DNA of 64,000 nt from Oleiharenicola sp. (GTDB taxonomy: Bacteria; Verrucomicrobiota; Verrucomicrobiia; Opitutales; Opitutaceae). Under the pieces are notes generated by a model. The model saw only the letters and a list, made by a program, of their open reading frames with translations, was not told where the DNA came from and did not search any database. The DNA is taken from the NCBI GenBank assembly GCA_025363455.1, contig JANYDW010000048.1, forward strand, positions 56,962 to 120,961, written 5' to 3'. A program made the position numbers and the translations under genes. Positions 38,014 through 47,940 of this stretch are shown here, piece by piece; the stretch's first letter is position 1; each line of letters starts with the position of its first letter.

Positions 38014-39792
38014 TTAAAGCAATGCCGTGCCCTTTGGCACCTTCACGATGGTCGTGCCGGCAATCTTGTCGTGCCAGCTCTGCTTCTCGTCATCAAAGGC
38101 CACCCAGATGAACCCGATGCCCGCCACCGCGAGCGACAGGAATGCGCTCAAACCGCGGACGATGGCCACGCCCCAGTCCACCGGACGGTCATCAAGCCGA
38201 ACCAGCTTCAGCCCGCAGATGATTCCGCCTATGGTAGTCCCCTTGGTCGTCCACATGACCACGCTGTAGAGCACAATCCAGAAGGGCATCGCCCCGCCGG
38301 GGTGGAAATTGAAGGCCCGGAACAGGCCTTCCGACATGCCAGTGGCGATGCCAATCAGGATCAAATCCAGCAGGGCTGCGGCCACGCGGATCCAGAAACC
38401 CGCCCGCGGCAGGGTAGCCGCCGAAATTACTACTGGGGCTGCACTCACTCCGGCGGCCGGAACGACGGACGGCACCGCCTCAGACCCGGCAGCCGGGACC
38501 GCCGCGACCATTGCGCCCGCGGTGGTTGTTGCAACCGGGGCCGCCGCCACTTTTACCGGCTTCGGCGGCCGACTGGCCTTGTACTGCAGGATGAGCGTAT
38601 AAACCACCACGCCCAGCCCGAGAATACCCAGAAGTTTGTAGACAATGAAACCAACGATCGGGATGGTGTAGAGCCCGAGCACGATCACCCCGCCGATCAG
38701 CACGCCAAACACGGGATGCGCCAGCGGGCCGTCCCCGAGGAGCTTGGTGAAGCGCCGGCCCAGCCAAGCCAGCATCACGGCCTTGCCGAAGAGGGCCGCG
38801 AAGAAGAGGCCGAGCGAAAACGCCGGGATAAGTACGAAGCCGACCGCAATCGCCAGCGTGACCGCCAGGAGAATGAAGGCCACCGGCGTGAGCAGCAGCG
38901 TCAGCAACGCCGCCAGCAGCGATGATCCCGGCCTCTGCTCCAAGGTTTCCACGCATTTCACGATCCCACCTGGGGCCATCAGTGCGATCAGTGTATAGAG
39001 GGCCAGAAAACTTAGCGCGATGCACCAGGCCCAGACCAACTGGTGGTCAAAGGCCAGAGGCCGGCCATACAACAGGCACTTGTGGAACCAGACCGCCAAG
39101 GCCTCAAAATTGAAATGATGCCCGGCGATCGCGATGTTCTGGACGTTGCCCTTCACGACCGCGCCAGGATCGGCCTTATAAGCGCCGCCGACGCAGACGA
39201 CTTGCCCGTCCACCACGGCCTTGGGCCCGAGCTCGACGCTGCCAAGCACGGCGACAACCTCGCCTTTCACGTGGCCGTTCACGTAGGTGTTGCCCAGGAT
39301 GGAGACGACGGAATCACCCACGGTGCCGTCCGTCACCCGACTGCTGCCGATGACCGAGACGACCGCGTCGCCCACCTCGCCCGCGGAGGTCGACGACCCG
39401 AAGATGGAAACCACCGCGTCGGCCGCCTCCCCGGCCGCGAGCGTGCTGTCGCTGCCGAAACTGACCCGCTCGTTGTTGTTGCCCGAATGGCGGGAACGGC
39501 GGTGGCGGTGACCATCCGGAGCTTCCGAATGCGGTTTCTCCGGCTTGTCCGCGTTCTCGTCATCCGCCGCAACCTCAGGCTTGCTGTCGTCGGCCACAAT
39601 CTCGTGGACCGGCTTTTCCTCGGCCGCTTTCGGTTCGGAGGCAACCTCTGGTTTCGCCGGCTCAGCGGATGCAACCGGCGCGGGCTCCGCCGGTGCAGCG
39701 GGTTTGTCCTCAGCAGGCAGGGCAGGCCCGAGGGCTAGGCTGAAGGCGAGCAGCAGGAAGAGAAAAAACTTGGGGTAACGGACGGTCGTCAT
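38014..39792 (-). CDS. exported polymer-forming (bactofilin-like) domain fused to membrane helices and RDD domain
   Basis: The 592-residue protein begins with a signal peptide (FFLFLLLAFSLALGPALPA) and a Pro/Ala/Glu-rich linker. A beta-helical stretch of short repeats follows (GDAVVSVIGSSRVTDG, GDSVVSILGNTYVNG, GEVVAVLGSVELG). Then come about five membrane helices and a C-terminal RDD domain (RAGFWIRVAAALLDLILIG...GTTIGGIICGLKLVRLD). It is the third gene of a sigma/anti-sigma operon, 10 bp after the preceding gene. A cell-envelope role is likely but inferred. Confidence 0.75.
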   Translation of the reverse strand: MTTVRYPKFFLFLLLAFSLALGPALPAEDKPAAPAEPAPVASAEPAKPEVASEPKAAEEKPVHEIVADDSKPEVAADDENADKPEKPHSEAPDGHRHRRSRHSGNNNERVSFGSDSTLAAGEAADAVVSIFGSSTSAGEVGDAVVSVIGSSRVTDGTVGDSVVSILGNTYVNGHVKGEVVAVLGSVELGPKAVVDGQVVCVGGAYKADPGAVVKGNVQNIAIAGHHFNFEALAVWFHKCLLYGRPLAFDHQLVWAWCIALSFLALYTLIALMAPGGIVKCVETLEQRPGSSLLAALLTLLLTPVAFILLAVTLAIAVGFVLIPAFSLGLFFAALFGKAVMLAWLGRRFTKLLGDGPLAHPVFGVLIGGVIVLGLYTIPIVGFIVYKLLGILGLGVVVYTLILQYKASRPPKPVKVAAAPVATTTAGAMVAAVPAAGSEAVPSVVPAAGVSAAPVVISAATLPRAGFWIRVAAALLDLILIGIATGMSEGLFRAFNFHPGGAMPFWIVLYSVVMWTTKGTTIGGIICGLKLVRLDDRPVDWGVAIVRGLSAFLSLAVAGIGFIWVAFDDEKQSWHDKIAGTTIVKVPKGTALL

Positions 39793-39802
39793 GGAAAAAT
39801 GA

Positions 39803-40396
39803 TCAATTGTTGCGATAGAGATAGCGGTAGGCGGTGGCGCCGAGGCCGACGAAGGTGGCATACATGGCCGCGATGAAGGCCAAGCCACCGTAGAACCAGA
39901 GCGACGGGATGTCTGTGATCAGCTGGTAGGAAAAATTTACGACCCAGTTGCTGGCTGCCACGAGGCGGGTGACCCAGCCCAGGCCGGTCGCCACTTCCTG
40001 AGTAACCGCGCCGGCCGTGGCGCCCTGGCTCAACAGATAGAATCCGACAACGGCGGCGGCGGCCACAGTGGCGCCCACCACCATGAAGGCGGCGCGCACC
40101 GGAGCGGGCCAGTAGCTCCAGCTTTTGTGATACCAGGCAATGGTGGCGCGGCGTTCAATCTCGGTAAGTACCCGGGCCTCGAGTGTATACGGTGCCCGAC
40201 GCGGTGGCAGGCTGCGCAGTTCGCGGTGGATCAATTTTTCCAGTTGCTCGGGAGACTGGGCGAAAGTGGCCGTGCGCGCCTCAACCGCCGCCTGTAGCCG
40301 CGCTTCGAAGCCGGCGGGAGCCTGGCGCGGGGGCAGCGCGCGCAATTCGCGATGGATGAATTTCTCAAGTTCTTCGGGTGTCATTTTTTTATTCAT
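39803..40396 (-). CDS. putative anti-sigma factor with duplicated N-terminal motif
   Basis: The 197-residue protein has two tandem copies of a roughly 35-residue unit: EELEKFIHRELRALPPRQAPAGFEARL and EQLEKLIHRELRSLPPRRAPYTLEARV. Two or three membrane helices follow (AAFMVVGATVAAAAVVGFYLL and FYGGLAFIAAMYATFVGLG). The cytosolic head plus membrane anchor, placed 9 bp downstream of an ECF sigma gene, suggests an anti-sigma role. I see no zinc-binding HxxxCxxC motif. The call rests mainly on context. Confidence 0.6.
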   Translation of the reverse strand: MNKKMTPEELEKFIHRELRALPPRQAPAGFEARLQAAVEARTATFAQSPEQLEKLIHRELRSLPPRRAPYTLEARVLTEIERRATIAWYHKSWSYWPAPVRAAFMVVGATVAAAAVVGFYLLSQGATAGAVTQEVATGLGWVTRLVAASNWVVNFSYQLITDIPSLWFYGGLAFIAAMYATFVGLGATAYRYLYRNN

Positions 40397-40405
40397 GGGG
40401 CACCT

Positions 40406-41002
40406 TCAGGTTGTGAATTGTTCGTGGCTCGCGCCGCTGCGCAGCAGAATCTTGGCAAGGGCCTCGCGGCCGCGCAGGATGTCAGTCTTCACCTTGCTGA
40501 GCGACACACCGGTTTTCTTGGCGATGTCCTCGTAGGGCAGGTCCTCGAAATGGTAGAGGACCAACGGCACGCGCTGGTGATCGGGCAGCTTTTCCAGTGC
40601 CCGCTCGACCCACTCGCGGCGTTCGCTTGAGTCGACTCCACCGAAAAACGTGTCGGGGGCGGCAAACTCGACTTCCTTCTCCCCGCCCTCGTCGTCGCGG
40701 TGCACCAGATCCGAGAAAAAGCTCCAGCGCTTCTTGTAGCGCTGGATGTGGTTGATTGAGAGGTTGGTCGCCACGGTCTTGAGCCAGCCGCCCGCGGTTG
40801 GGCTGGTGCGCAGGTTGTCGAAGTGTTCGTGGGCCTTGATGAACACATCCTGCGCAATGTCCTCCGCCTGCGTTTCGTTGCCGATGAGCCGCACTGCCGT
40901 GGAGTAGACCATGTCTTGGTAATTGCGCATGAACGTGGTGAAGTCGGGCGGAGCCGTTACGCTCTGGGTAAGTGTGGTGTGCACTGGAAGATCTTCATTC
41001 AC
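40406..41002 (-). CDS. ECF-type RNA polymerase sigma factor
   Basis: The protein has sigma region 2 (FMRNYQDMVYSTAVRLIGNETQAEDIAQDVFIKAHEHF, GWLKTVATNLSINHIQRYKKRW) and region 4 (ALEKLPDHQRVPLVLYHFEDLPYEDIAKKTGVSLSKVKTDILRGREALAK). The frame opens at GTG 41050; I prefer GTG 41002 (VNEDLPVHTT), giving 198 residues, but the start is uncertain. It heads an operon with the putative anti-sigma and the RDD protein. ECF operons are usually self-activated; I cannot identify the promoter. Confidence 0.9.
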   Translation of the reverse strand: MNEDLPVHTTLTQSVTAPPDFTTFMRNYQDMVYSTAVRLIGNETQAEDIAQDVFIKAHEHFDNLRTSPTAGGWLKTVATNLSINHIQRYKKRWSFFSDLVHRDDEGGEKEVEFAAPDTFFGGVDSSERREWVERALEKLPDHQRVPLVLYHFEDLPYEDIAKKTGVSLSKVKTDILRGREALAKILLRSGASHEQFTT

Positions 41003-41217
41003 GCTAAGAACACGGCGTACTACAGCAGAGTTGCAGAAACCTCCTGTCACGCAAATCGCGTTGCGCCAAGCTTATAAGCCATAAAATACAGGCGACATCT
41101 GCCCGGTTGCGGCCAATTCAACTAAACGGTTCGATAAGTCCCGATGTTGTCGTAGTCCGTGCCCGCCCTGCCCTTGCGTATTTATGACACTGGAGAAAAC
41201 TCGGTTAAAAGAACGCC

Positions 41218-44217
41218 ATGTCCACCTTCCTCCCTCCTGACCCGAAACTCGAAACCGCCATAAAAGCCAAGGGCGATCAGCTCTTCGCCCTCATGGATCA
41301 GCAACCGCCGCCCGCGTTGTTTTCCAAGAAGGGAGCCTATGCCCGCTTGATGGAATGGTCGATGAAGGACCCGGCGTTCAAAACCCAGCTCTTCCGCTTC
41401 GTCGACGTCCTCCCCACCCTCAAATCGTCCGCCGAGATCGTCCGCCACTTGCAGGAATACCTCGGCGACAAGGCCGTCGAACTCAACCCCGCCCTCAAGG
41501 CCGGCCTCGCCGCCTCATCCTTTGCTCCCGCCCTCGTCGCCACCCCGGTCAAGGGCCAGATCGTCGATATGGCCAATCAGTTCGTCGCCGGCGAATCCGG
41601 CGAGGACCTCATCAAGCAGATCAAGCGCAACACCAAGCTCGGTCTCGCCACCACCATCGACCTGCTCGGCGAGACCGTCGTCAGCGCCGCCGAGGCCGAC
41701 GCGTTCCTCGCCCGCAACCTCGAGGTGCTCGACTCGGTCTCGAAATTTTTCGCCAAGGAAACCGCCCCCGCCTTCAGCGATGTCGGCCCGCACGGCCCGC
41801 TCCCACGCCTCAATCTCTCCGTCAAGATTTCCGCGCTCACGCCCGACGTCCACCCGGCCGATCCGGAGAACTCCATCGTCGCCCTCAAAGAGCGCTTCCG
41901 CCCGATCCTCCGCCGCGCAGCCGAAGTCGGCGCGCTCATCAACTTCGACATGGAGAGCTACAAGCTGAAGGATCTCACCCTCGCGCTCTTCAAGTCCATC
42001 TTCGAGGAACCGGAGTTCGCGCAGCAACCCGCCATCGGCATCGCGATCCAGGCCTACCTCCGCGACTGCGAGCAGGACCTCCGCGACCTCGTCGCCTGGG
42101 CCCGCAAGCACAACCGGCCGATCAGTGTCCGCCTCGTGAAGGGCGCTTACTGGGACTACGAGACAATTCTAGCCCAGCAGCGTGACTGGCCCGTGCCAGT
42201 CTGGTCCCGCAAACCCGAGTCCGACGCCAACTACGAGAAGCTCACGCTCTTTCTCCTCGAGAACATCGACATCGTCACACCCAACTTCGCCTCGCACAAC
42301 GTCCGCTCCTGCGCCCACGCCATCGCCCAGGCCGAACGCCTCGGTATCAATCCACGCGCCTACGAGTTCCAGGCGCTCTATGGCATGGCGGACGAACTCA
42401 AGCTTTCGCTCATCTCGATGGGCCATCGCGTCCGCGAATACTGCGCCATTGGTGAACTTCTGCCGGGCATGGCGTACCTTGTCCGCCGCCTGCTTGAAAA
42501 TACCTCCAACGAGGGTTTCCTCCGCCTGAAAAACATGGGCGAGGCCACCAAGGAAGCCCTGCTGGCCAATCCGGTCACCCAAATTGCCGCCGCCCCTGCT
42601 CCGCTGGCCCGCAAGGCGCACCCGACCGGCTCCTTCGTGAACGCCGCCAACACCGACTTTTCCCAGTCAGCCAGTCGCGACAAACAACGCGCAGCCCTCG
42701 GCGCCTGTTCGGCGAAGCTGGGTAAAAAGTGGCCGCTGATCATCGCCGGCAAGAAAATCTCCGACCGCGAATATATCGCGTCCGTCAATCCGGCCAAGCC
42801 CTCGCAAGTCATCGGTCATTGGGCCCGCGCAACCCTCGCCGATGCCGACGCCGCGGTCACCGCCGCCCAGGCGGCCTTCCCGAAATGGCGCGCCACTCCA
42901 GTGGAGGAACGCGCCGCCATGCTCGAGCGCGCCGCCGGACTGATGGAGTCGCGCCGTTTCGAGCTGAATTCGCTGCTGATCCTCGAGGCGGGTAAACCCT
43001 GGATCGAGGCCGACGGCGACACTTCCGAAGCCATCGACTTCTGCCGCTTCTACGCCGTCGAGATGCGCAAGCTCGCCAAGCCCCGGGTTACCCAGCCTGT
43101 CCCCGGCGAACGTTGCGTGCAGACCTGGACGCCGCGCGGCGTGGGCGTGGCTATCGCGCCGTGGAATTTCCCCCTCGCGATCCTCACCGGCCTCGTGGTC
43201 GCCCCGCTCGTCGCGGGCAACTGCGTCATCATGAAACCCGCCGAGCAGACCTCCGTCATCGGCGCCACGTTGATGGACATTCTCACCGAGGCCGGCATCC
43301 CGGCCGGCGTGCTCGCCTTTCTGCCCGGCTACGGCGAGGACATCGGCGCCCATCTCACCGGACACCGGGACGTGGATTTCATCGCCTTCACCGGCTCGCG
43401 CGCCGTGGGCTGCAAGATTTGGGAATCCGCCGGCCGCACCGTGCCCGGCCAGGCGAACCTCAAAAAGGTCGTCTGCGAAATGGGCGGCAAGAACGCGCTC
43501 ATCATCGACAGCGACGCCGATCTCGACGAGGCCATCCCGGCCGCGCTCTACAGCGCCTTCGGCTTCAGCGGACAGAAGTGCTCCGCGCTCTCGCGGCTCA
43601 TCGTGCTCGACGACGTCTACGACACCTTCGTCGAGCGCTTCCTTTCCGCCTGCCCCGCCTTGCCCGTCGGCGATCCCGCGCAGCCCGGCACTGTGGTCGG
43701 CCCCGTGATCGACGCCGACGCGCAGAAGAAAATCCTCGGCCTGATCGAGCAGGGCAAGAAGGACGCCAAGCTCGCCTTCCAGGGCACGGCGCCGACCACA
43801 GGTTATTTCATTCCGCCAACGGTCTTCGTGAACGTGAAACCCGCCCACGCTATCGCGCGCGAGGAAATCTTCGGCCCGGTCATCGCCATCCTCCGCGCCA
43901 AGGACCTCGACGAGGCCTTCGCGCTGGTGAATGGCACCGACTACGCTCTCACCGGCGGCCTCTTTTCGCGCAGTCCCAAGGCACTGGTCCGCGCGCAGCA
44001 GGAGTTGCTCGTCGGCAACCTCTACCTCAACCGCGCCATCACCGGCGCAATCGTGGAACGCCATCCCTTCGGCGGTTTCAAGATGTCCGGCGGCGGCACC
44101 AAAGCCGGCGGCAAAGAGTACCTGCAGAACTTTCTTTTTCCCCGCGTTACCGTCGAAAATGTCATGCGCCGTGGGTTCACACCGCCGAGCGAGGAGCACG
44201 AGATGCCGGGGATCTGA
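41218..44217 (+). CDS. putA: bifunctional proline dehydrogenase/L-glutamate gamma-semialdehyde dehydrogenase
   Basis: PutA oxidises proline to glutamate in two steps. The N-terminal FAD-dependent barrel (residues about 90-440) shows LNLSVKISALTP, VRLVKGAYWDYE and the C-terminal RRLLENTSNEGFLR. The aldehyde dehydrogenase half (about 500-990) shows VAIAPWNFPLAILTG, FTGSRAVGC, CEMGGKNALIID and the catalytic Cys in GFSGQKCSALSR. At 999 residues it lacks the DNA-binding domain of trifunctional PutA. The gene is monocistronic, with its own promoter in the 215 bp upstream. Confidence 0.96.
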   Translation: MSTFLPPDPKLETAIKAKGDQLFALMDQQPPPALFSKKGAYARLMEWSMKDPAFKTQLFRFVDVLPTLKSSAEIVRHLQEYLGDKAVELNPALKAGLAASSFAPALVATPVKGQIVDMANQFVAGESGEDLIKQIKRNTKLGLATTIDLLGETVVSAAEADAFLARNLEVLDSVSKFFAKETAPAFSDVGPHGPLPRLNLSVKISALTPDVHPADPENSIVALKERFRPILRRAAEVGALINFDMESYKLKDLTLALFKSIFEEPEFAQQPAIGIAIQAYLRDCEQDLRDLVAWARKHNRPISVRLVKGAYWDYETILAQQRDWPVPVWSRKPESDANYEKLTLFLLENIDIVTPNFASHNVRSCAHAIAQAERLGINPRAYEFQALYGMADELKLSLISMGHRVREYCAIGELLPGMAYLVRRLLENTSNEGFLRLKNMGEATKEALLANPVTQIAAAPAPLARKAHPTGSFVNAANTDFSQSASRDKQRAALGACSAKLGKKWPLIIAGKKISDREYIASVNPAKPSQVIGHWARATLADADAAVTAAQAAFPKWRATPVEERAAMLERAAGLMESRRFELNSLLILEAGKPWIEADGDTSEAIDFCRFYAVEMRKLAKPRVTQPVPGERCVQTWTPRGVGVAIAPWNFPLAILTGLVVAPLVAGNCVIMKPAEQTSVIGATLMDILTEAGIPAGVLAFLPGYGEDIGAHLTGHRDVDFIAFTGSRAVGCKIWESAGRTVPGQANLKKVVCEMGGKNALIIDSDADLDEAIPAALYSAFGFSGQKCSALSRLIVLDDVYDTFVERFLSACPALPVGDPAQPGTVVGPVIDADAQKKILGLIEQGKKDAKLAFQGTAPTTGYFIPPTVFVNVKPAHAIAREEIFGPVIAILRAKDLDEAFALVNGTDYALTGGLFSRSPKALVRAQQELLVGNLYLNRAITGAIVERHPFGGFKMSGGGTKAGGKEYLQNFLFPRVTVENVMRRGFTPPSEEHEMPGI

Positions 44218-44277
44218 CTTAGCACAACTTGGGCGTGGCCATGCAGCGCCAGAAACAGAACCAAACCCTTCTCCACC

Positions 44278-44359
44278 GTCATCCTGAACGCAGTGAAGGA
44301 TCCAAGTGCGCGGGCATGATATTCGCATTCGTGGATTCTGCCGTGCGCTCAGGATGACA
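44278..44359. repeat. dispersed repeat, family B copy 3
   Basis: GTCATCCTGAACGCAGTGAA and an inverted end (GTGCGCTCAGGATGAC) bound this copy between the convergent putA and symporter genes. Confidence 0.75.
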
Positions 44360-44380
44360 GAAAGGGAAGAACCGGTGGCT

Positions 44381-45634
44381 TCATCCCGACGGATGTCTCA
44401 GGATCGCCCCGGCTTTCGATCGGTCGAAAGCCCCCTCCCACATCGCGATCACCACCATCGCCACGGCGTTGCCGCAGACGTTGGTAATGGTCCGGATCTC
44501 CGACATGAAGCGGTCCACGCCGATCAGCAGCGCGAGACCGGCGAGGGGAATGTGACTCACCGCCCCCAGCGTGGCAGCGAGGGTGATGAAACCGCTGCCC
44601 GTGACGCCCGCCGCGCCCTTTGAAGTCAGCAGCAATACGGCCAGCAAGCCCAGTTGTTGGAGCAAAGTCAGCGGCGTGTTGGTCGCCTGCGCGACAAAGA
44701 GCGCGCCCATCGTCAAGTAGATGGAAGTGCCATCGAGGTTGAACGAGTAGCCGGCCGGCAGCACGACCGCGACCACTGGCCGGGCGCAGCCGAGTTCCTC
44801 CATCCGCTGCATCAGCCGCGGCAGCACGCTCTCGGACGATGACGTGCCCAGCGCGATGAGCAGCTCCTCCTTGATGTGGATCAACAGGCGGAAAATACTG
44901 AAACCATGAAACCGCGCGATCAGGCCCAGGACCACGAACACGAACAAGGCGCAGGTGAGATAGACGCAGACCAACAGCAGCCCGAGTGAACGCAGCGAAC
45001 CGAGCCCGTATTTGCCAATGGTGAACGCCATCGCCCCAAACGCCCCGATGGGCGCGAGCTTCGTCACCAGCGCGACAATGCCGAAGAAAACCCGCCCCAG
45101 TTTGTCCAGCAGGCTGATCACCGGCGCGGCATGATCGCCGAGGCGGGACAGGGCGAACCCGGAAAGCACCGCCAGCAACAACACCTGCAGAATCTCCCCC
45201 TGGGCAAACGCACTGACAAAGGTGTCGGGGATGATGTGCAGCAGGAATTCGGTCAGGGAACTGTGCTGCGCGGCCGTGGTGTATTGCGCGATGGCCTTGG
45301 TATCGAGCGTGGCCGGGTCGGCGTTGAATCCCGCGCCCGGTTGGATCCAGTTCACGACCACCAGCCCGATGACCAGCGCGAGGGTCGAAACGACCTCGAA
45401 ATATAGCAGCGCCTTCAGGCCGACCCGACCGAGCTTCTTGAGGTCATCCATCCCGGCGATGCCGGTGACGACGGTGGTGAAGATGATCGGCGCGATGAGC
45501 ATCTTGATCAGCTTGATGAAGCCGTCGCCCAGCGGCTTCATCTGCTCGCCCAGCGCCGGCTGATAATGACCGAGCAGCACGCCCAGCACAATCGCCGCCA
45601 GGACCTGCACGTAGAGGTGGCGGAAAATCTTCAT
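44381..45634 (-). CDS. dicarboxylate/amino acid:cation symporter (DAACS family)
   Basis: The 417-residue inner membrane transporter is of the GltP/DctA type. It imports C4-dicarboxylates or glutamate/aspartate with protons or sodium. The serine-rich hairpin ([16 protein letters not shown]) and the substrate-binding region ([30 protein letters not shown], then [17 protein letters not shown]) are clear. It lies opposite putA, in keeping with amino acid catabolism, and downstream of the ActP-like gene. Confidence 0.93.
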   Translation of the reverse strand: MKIFRHLYVQVLAAIVLGVLLGHYQPALGEQMKPLGDGFIKLIKMLIAPIIFTTVVTGIAGMDDLKKLGRVGLKALLYFEVVSTLALVIGLVVVNWIQPGAGFNADPATLDTKAIAQYTTAAQHSSLTEFLLHIIPDTFVSAFAQGEILQVLLLAVLSGFALSRLGDHAAPVISLLDKLGRVFFGIVALVTKLAPIGAFGAMAFTIGKYGLGSLRSLGLLLVCVYLTCALFVFVVLGLIARFHGFSIFRLLIHIKEELLIALGTSSSESVLPRLMQRMEELGCARPVVAVVLPAGYSFNLDGTSIYLTMGALFVAQATNTPLTLLQQLGLLAVLLLTSKGAAGVTGSGFITLAATLGAVSHIPLAGLALLIGVDRFMSEIRTITNVCGNAVAMVVIAMWEGAFDRSKAGAILRHPSG

Positions 45635-45645
45635 CTCACCTTTCC

Positions 45646-45740
45646 GTCATCCTGATCCCGCCCCCGCGGGCGAAGGATCCAAGGGCGAACAAGGTTCTCA
45701 CACCTGAACGCGTGGATTCTTCACTGCGTTCAGAATGACG
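45646..45740. repeat. dispersed repeat, family B copy 4
   Basis: The ends are GTCATCCTGATCCCGC and TCACTGCGTTCAGAATGAC. It lies between the two symporter genes and could separate their transcripts. Confidence 0.75.
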
Positions 45741-45755
45741 AGCCATGGGATCGGC

Positions 45756-47549
45756 CTAGTGCCCGGTGCCGCCCTGATGTTCCTGGATGTATTCCTGCTT
45801 GAGGCCGAGATCCTCCGGCGCATGCAGGACGAGCATTTTCATCCGGATGTCACCCGGCACCGACGCGGCGGTCGCTTTGGAGACAACCACCATCAGGCCG
45901 ATCGACAACGGCACGGTCCAGATCGCCGGTTGCTCGCAGAGGATGCGGAGCAGTGGGTGCTGGGCCCAAAAGGCGTTGAGTGGGGCAAAGCCGGCGAAGA
46001 CCTTCCCCATCGGGCCCTTGTCGAGCGCGAGGGTCGAGAAATTCGTCAACGCCGCGGCGACCAGCGCGCACAAGCCGCCGCTCAGCATGCCGGTGGCGGC
46101 GCCCTTCATCGTCATGCCGCGCCACCACACACTCATGAAAAGCAGGGGGAAATAGCTCGCGGCCGCGATGGCAAACGCCTGCCCGACCATGAAGTTGATC
46201 TCCAGCGGCTCGACGAAGCAGCCCAGGGCGATGGCCACGCCGCCGATGAGCACCGCGGCGAACTTGAAGGCCACGAGTCGCTCCGCCTGGTTGGCCCCGG
46301 GCCGCAGCATCCGGCCGTAGACGTCGTGGGCGAGCGCCCCGGTCATCGAGACCAGCAGGCCGCTGAACGTGCTCATGAACGCCGCGAACGCGCCGGCGCA
46401 GGTGATGCCGCTCAGGATCGAGCCCAGCACGCCGTATTTTTCCGAGAGGAGTGTGGGCAGCTTGAGCACGACCTGGTCCGTGCCCTTGATGCCGGCGAGT
46501 CCGGTGTAGAGCTCGGGCATGAGGTTGCGCCCGATGACGCCGAAGACCGGGGGGAACACATAGAAGACGCCGATCAGGATCATCACCCACATCGTCGTGC
46601 GCTTGGCGGCGACGCCGTCAGGGTTCGTGTAGAAACGCACCAGGATGTGCGGCAGGCCGGCCGTGCCGCACACGAGCGCGATGATGAGCGAGTAGGTGTA
46701 GAGCAGCGAATAGGGTTTCTGGTGCTCCGCGAGGTAGGCCGGGCGCTCCTCGGCGGGGAGCGCGGCGGCCGCGGCGTTGACCGCCTTCGTCGTGAGCGGG
46801 CCGAAGGGCGCGACCCATTTGTCGTCCTTCGGGGCCTTTTCGACCAGCGCCTTGCGCTCGAGCCCGGCGGGCGCCCCGGCCGGGGTGTTGGCGCTGACGT
46901 GGCCGTTGTACAGGCCGAAGACCGCCATCAGCACGAACACCGGCACGGTGATCGCAAAAAGCTTTATCCAATACTGGAAGGCCTGCACCAGCGTGATGCC
47001 CTTCATGCCGCCGAGCGCGACGTTGAGGGTGATCACGACGCCGACGAGCACCACGCCGCCCCAATACGGCATGCCGGGAAAGATGTAGGCCAGCACCGTG
47101 CCCGCGCCCTTCATCTGCGGCATCGTGTAGAAGAATCCGATGAACAGCACGAAGCAGACGGCGATCTTGCGGAACACCGGCGAGTCATAGCGGCCCTCGG
47201 CGAAATCCGGGATGGTATAGGCGCCGAACCGGCGCAGCGGCCCGGCGATGAACAGCAGCAGGAACAGATACCCGCAGGCATAGCAGACCGGATACCACAG
47301 CGCATCGTAGCCCGACGACATCACCATGCCGGCCACGCCCATGAACGAGGCGGCGGACAGGTATTCGCCGGAGATGGCCGAGGCGTTCCAACCCACCGAC
47401 ACCGAGCGCCCGGCGACGAAGAAGTCGCTGGCGGTCTTCGAGGTCTTCGCCGAGCGGAAGCCCATCCAGATGGTCGCGGCCACGGTGACGAAGGAGAAGG
47501 AGAAGATCCACGGATCAACGCCGTTGAGGAAAGCGATCGTCGTCGGCAT
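45756..47549 (-). CDS. ActP-like sodium:solute symporter
   Basis: The 597-residue protein of the SSF family has about 13 membrane helices. Family blocks include FFVAGRSVSVGWNASAISGEYLSAASFMG near the start and GLPHILVRFYTNPDGVAAKRT. An extra hydrophilic loop of about 50 residues (NTPAGAPAGLERKAL ... YLAEHQKPYS) interrupts the middle, as in some acetate permeases of this group. It follows a DUF485 gene, the normal partner of ActP, 5 bp upstream. Acetate or pyruvate is the likely substrate. Confidence 0.9.
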   Translation of the reverse strand: MPTTIAFLNGVDPWIFSFSFVTVAATIWMGFRSAKTSKTASDFFVAGRSVSVGWNASAISGEYLSAASFMGVAGMVMSSGYDALWYPVCYACGYLFLLLFIAGPLRRFGAYTIPDFAEGRYDSPVFRKIAVCFVLFIGFFYTMPQMKGAGTVLAYIFPGMPYWGGVVLVGVVITLNVALGGMKGITLVQAFQYWIKLFAITVPVFVLMAVFGLYNGHVSANTPAGAPAGLERKALVEKAPKDDKWVAPFGPLTTKAVNAAAAALPAEERPAYLAEHQKPYSLLYTYSLIIALVCGTAGLPHILVRFYTNPDGVAAKRTTMWVMILIGVFYVFPPVFGVIGRNLMPELYTGLAGIKGTDQVVLKLPTLLSEKYGVLGSILSGITCAGAFAAFMSTFSGLLVSMTGALAHDVYGRMLRPGANQAERLVAFKFAAVLIGGVAIALGCFVEPLEINFMVGQAFAIAAASYFPLLFMSVWWRGMTMKGAATGMLSGGLCALVAAALTNFSTLALDKGPMGKVFAGFAPLNAFWAQHPLLRILCEQPAIWTVPLSIGLMVVVSKATAASVPGDIRMKMLVLHAPEDLGLKQEYIQEHQGGTGH

Positions 47550-47554
47550 GAGTG

Positions 47555-47854
47555 TCAGCGTTTGACCGACTTCACCTCGTCATCCTCGAGCGCGATGGAG
47601 CGCCGGATAAAGTACCAAGAGATACTCCATACTGCAGGGAAAAAAAGTACCCCCAAGACCAGCCAGCTCAATGTGAATCCGAAGACCCGGGTCGCCATCA
47701 GCGCCGGGGCGAAGTAGTTGAGCAGCGGCAGTCCAAGCAGCGCGAGCAGAAAGCTAGCGGCGCAGGCGATGGAAAGCTTCAGTTGCCGGCGCATCAGCGT
47801 ATGCAGGAATTCCTCACTGTGCACCCGGTCATCGTGGGGGGTCGGGGTGGGCAT
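47555..47854 (-). CDS. DUF485 membrane protein, partner of ActP-like symporter
   Basis: The 99-residue protein has two membrane helices (LKLSIACAASFLLALLGLPLLNYF and VFGFTLSWLVLGVLFFPAVWSISWYFI) and a charged C terminus, matching the DUF485 family. Members are nearly always encoded next to ActP-type symporters. Five bases separate the two genes. Its exact role is not established. Confidence 0.9.
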   Translation of the reverse strand: MPTPTPHDDRVHSEEFLHTLMRRQLKLSIACAASFLLALLGLPLLNYFAPALMATRVFGFTLSWLVLGVLFFPAVWSISWYFIRRSIALEDDEVKSVKR

Positions 47855-47940
47855 GAAGCCCGCAGCATGCGCATGCCCCGGCCTCTGACAACTCCCGTTA
47901 TCTGACGTCTTGCCCTAACGATGGGCAGAAGCCGGCGAAC

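Noticed and set aside
37315-38925. 536-residue plus-strand ORF
   Set aside because: It is antisense to purE and the RDD protein and has shadow-like composition.
42667-44328. 553-residue minus-strand ORF
   Set aside because: It is the shadow of putA on the opposite strand.
45735-47717. 660-residue plus-strand ORF
   Set aside because: It lies antisense to the ActP-like symporter and is rich in Arg, Gly, Glu and His with no motif.
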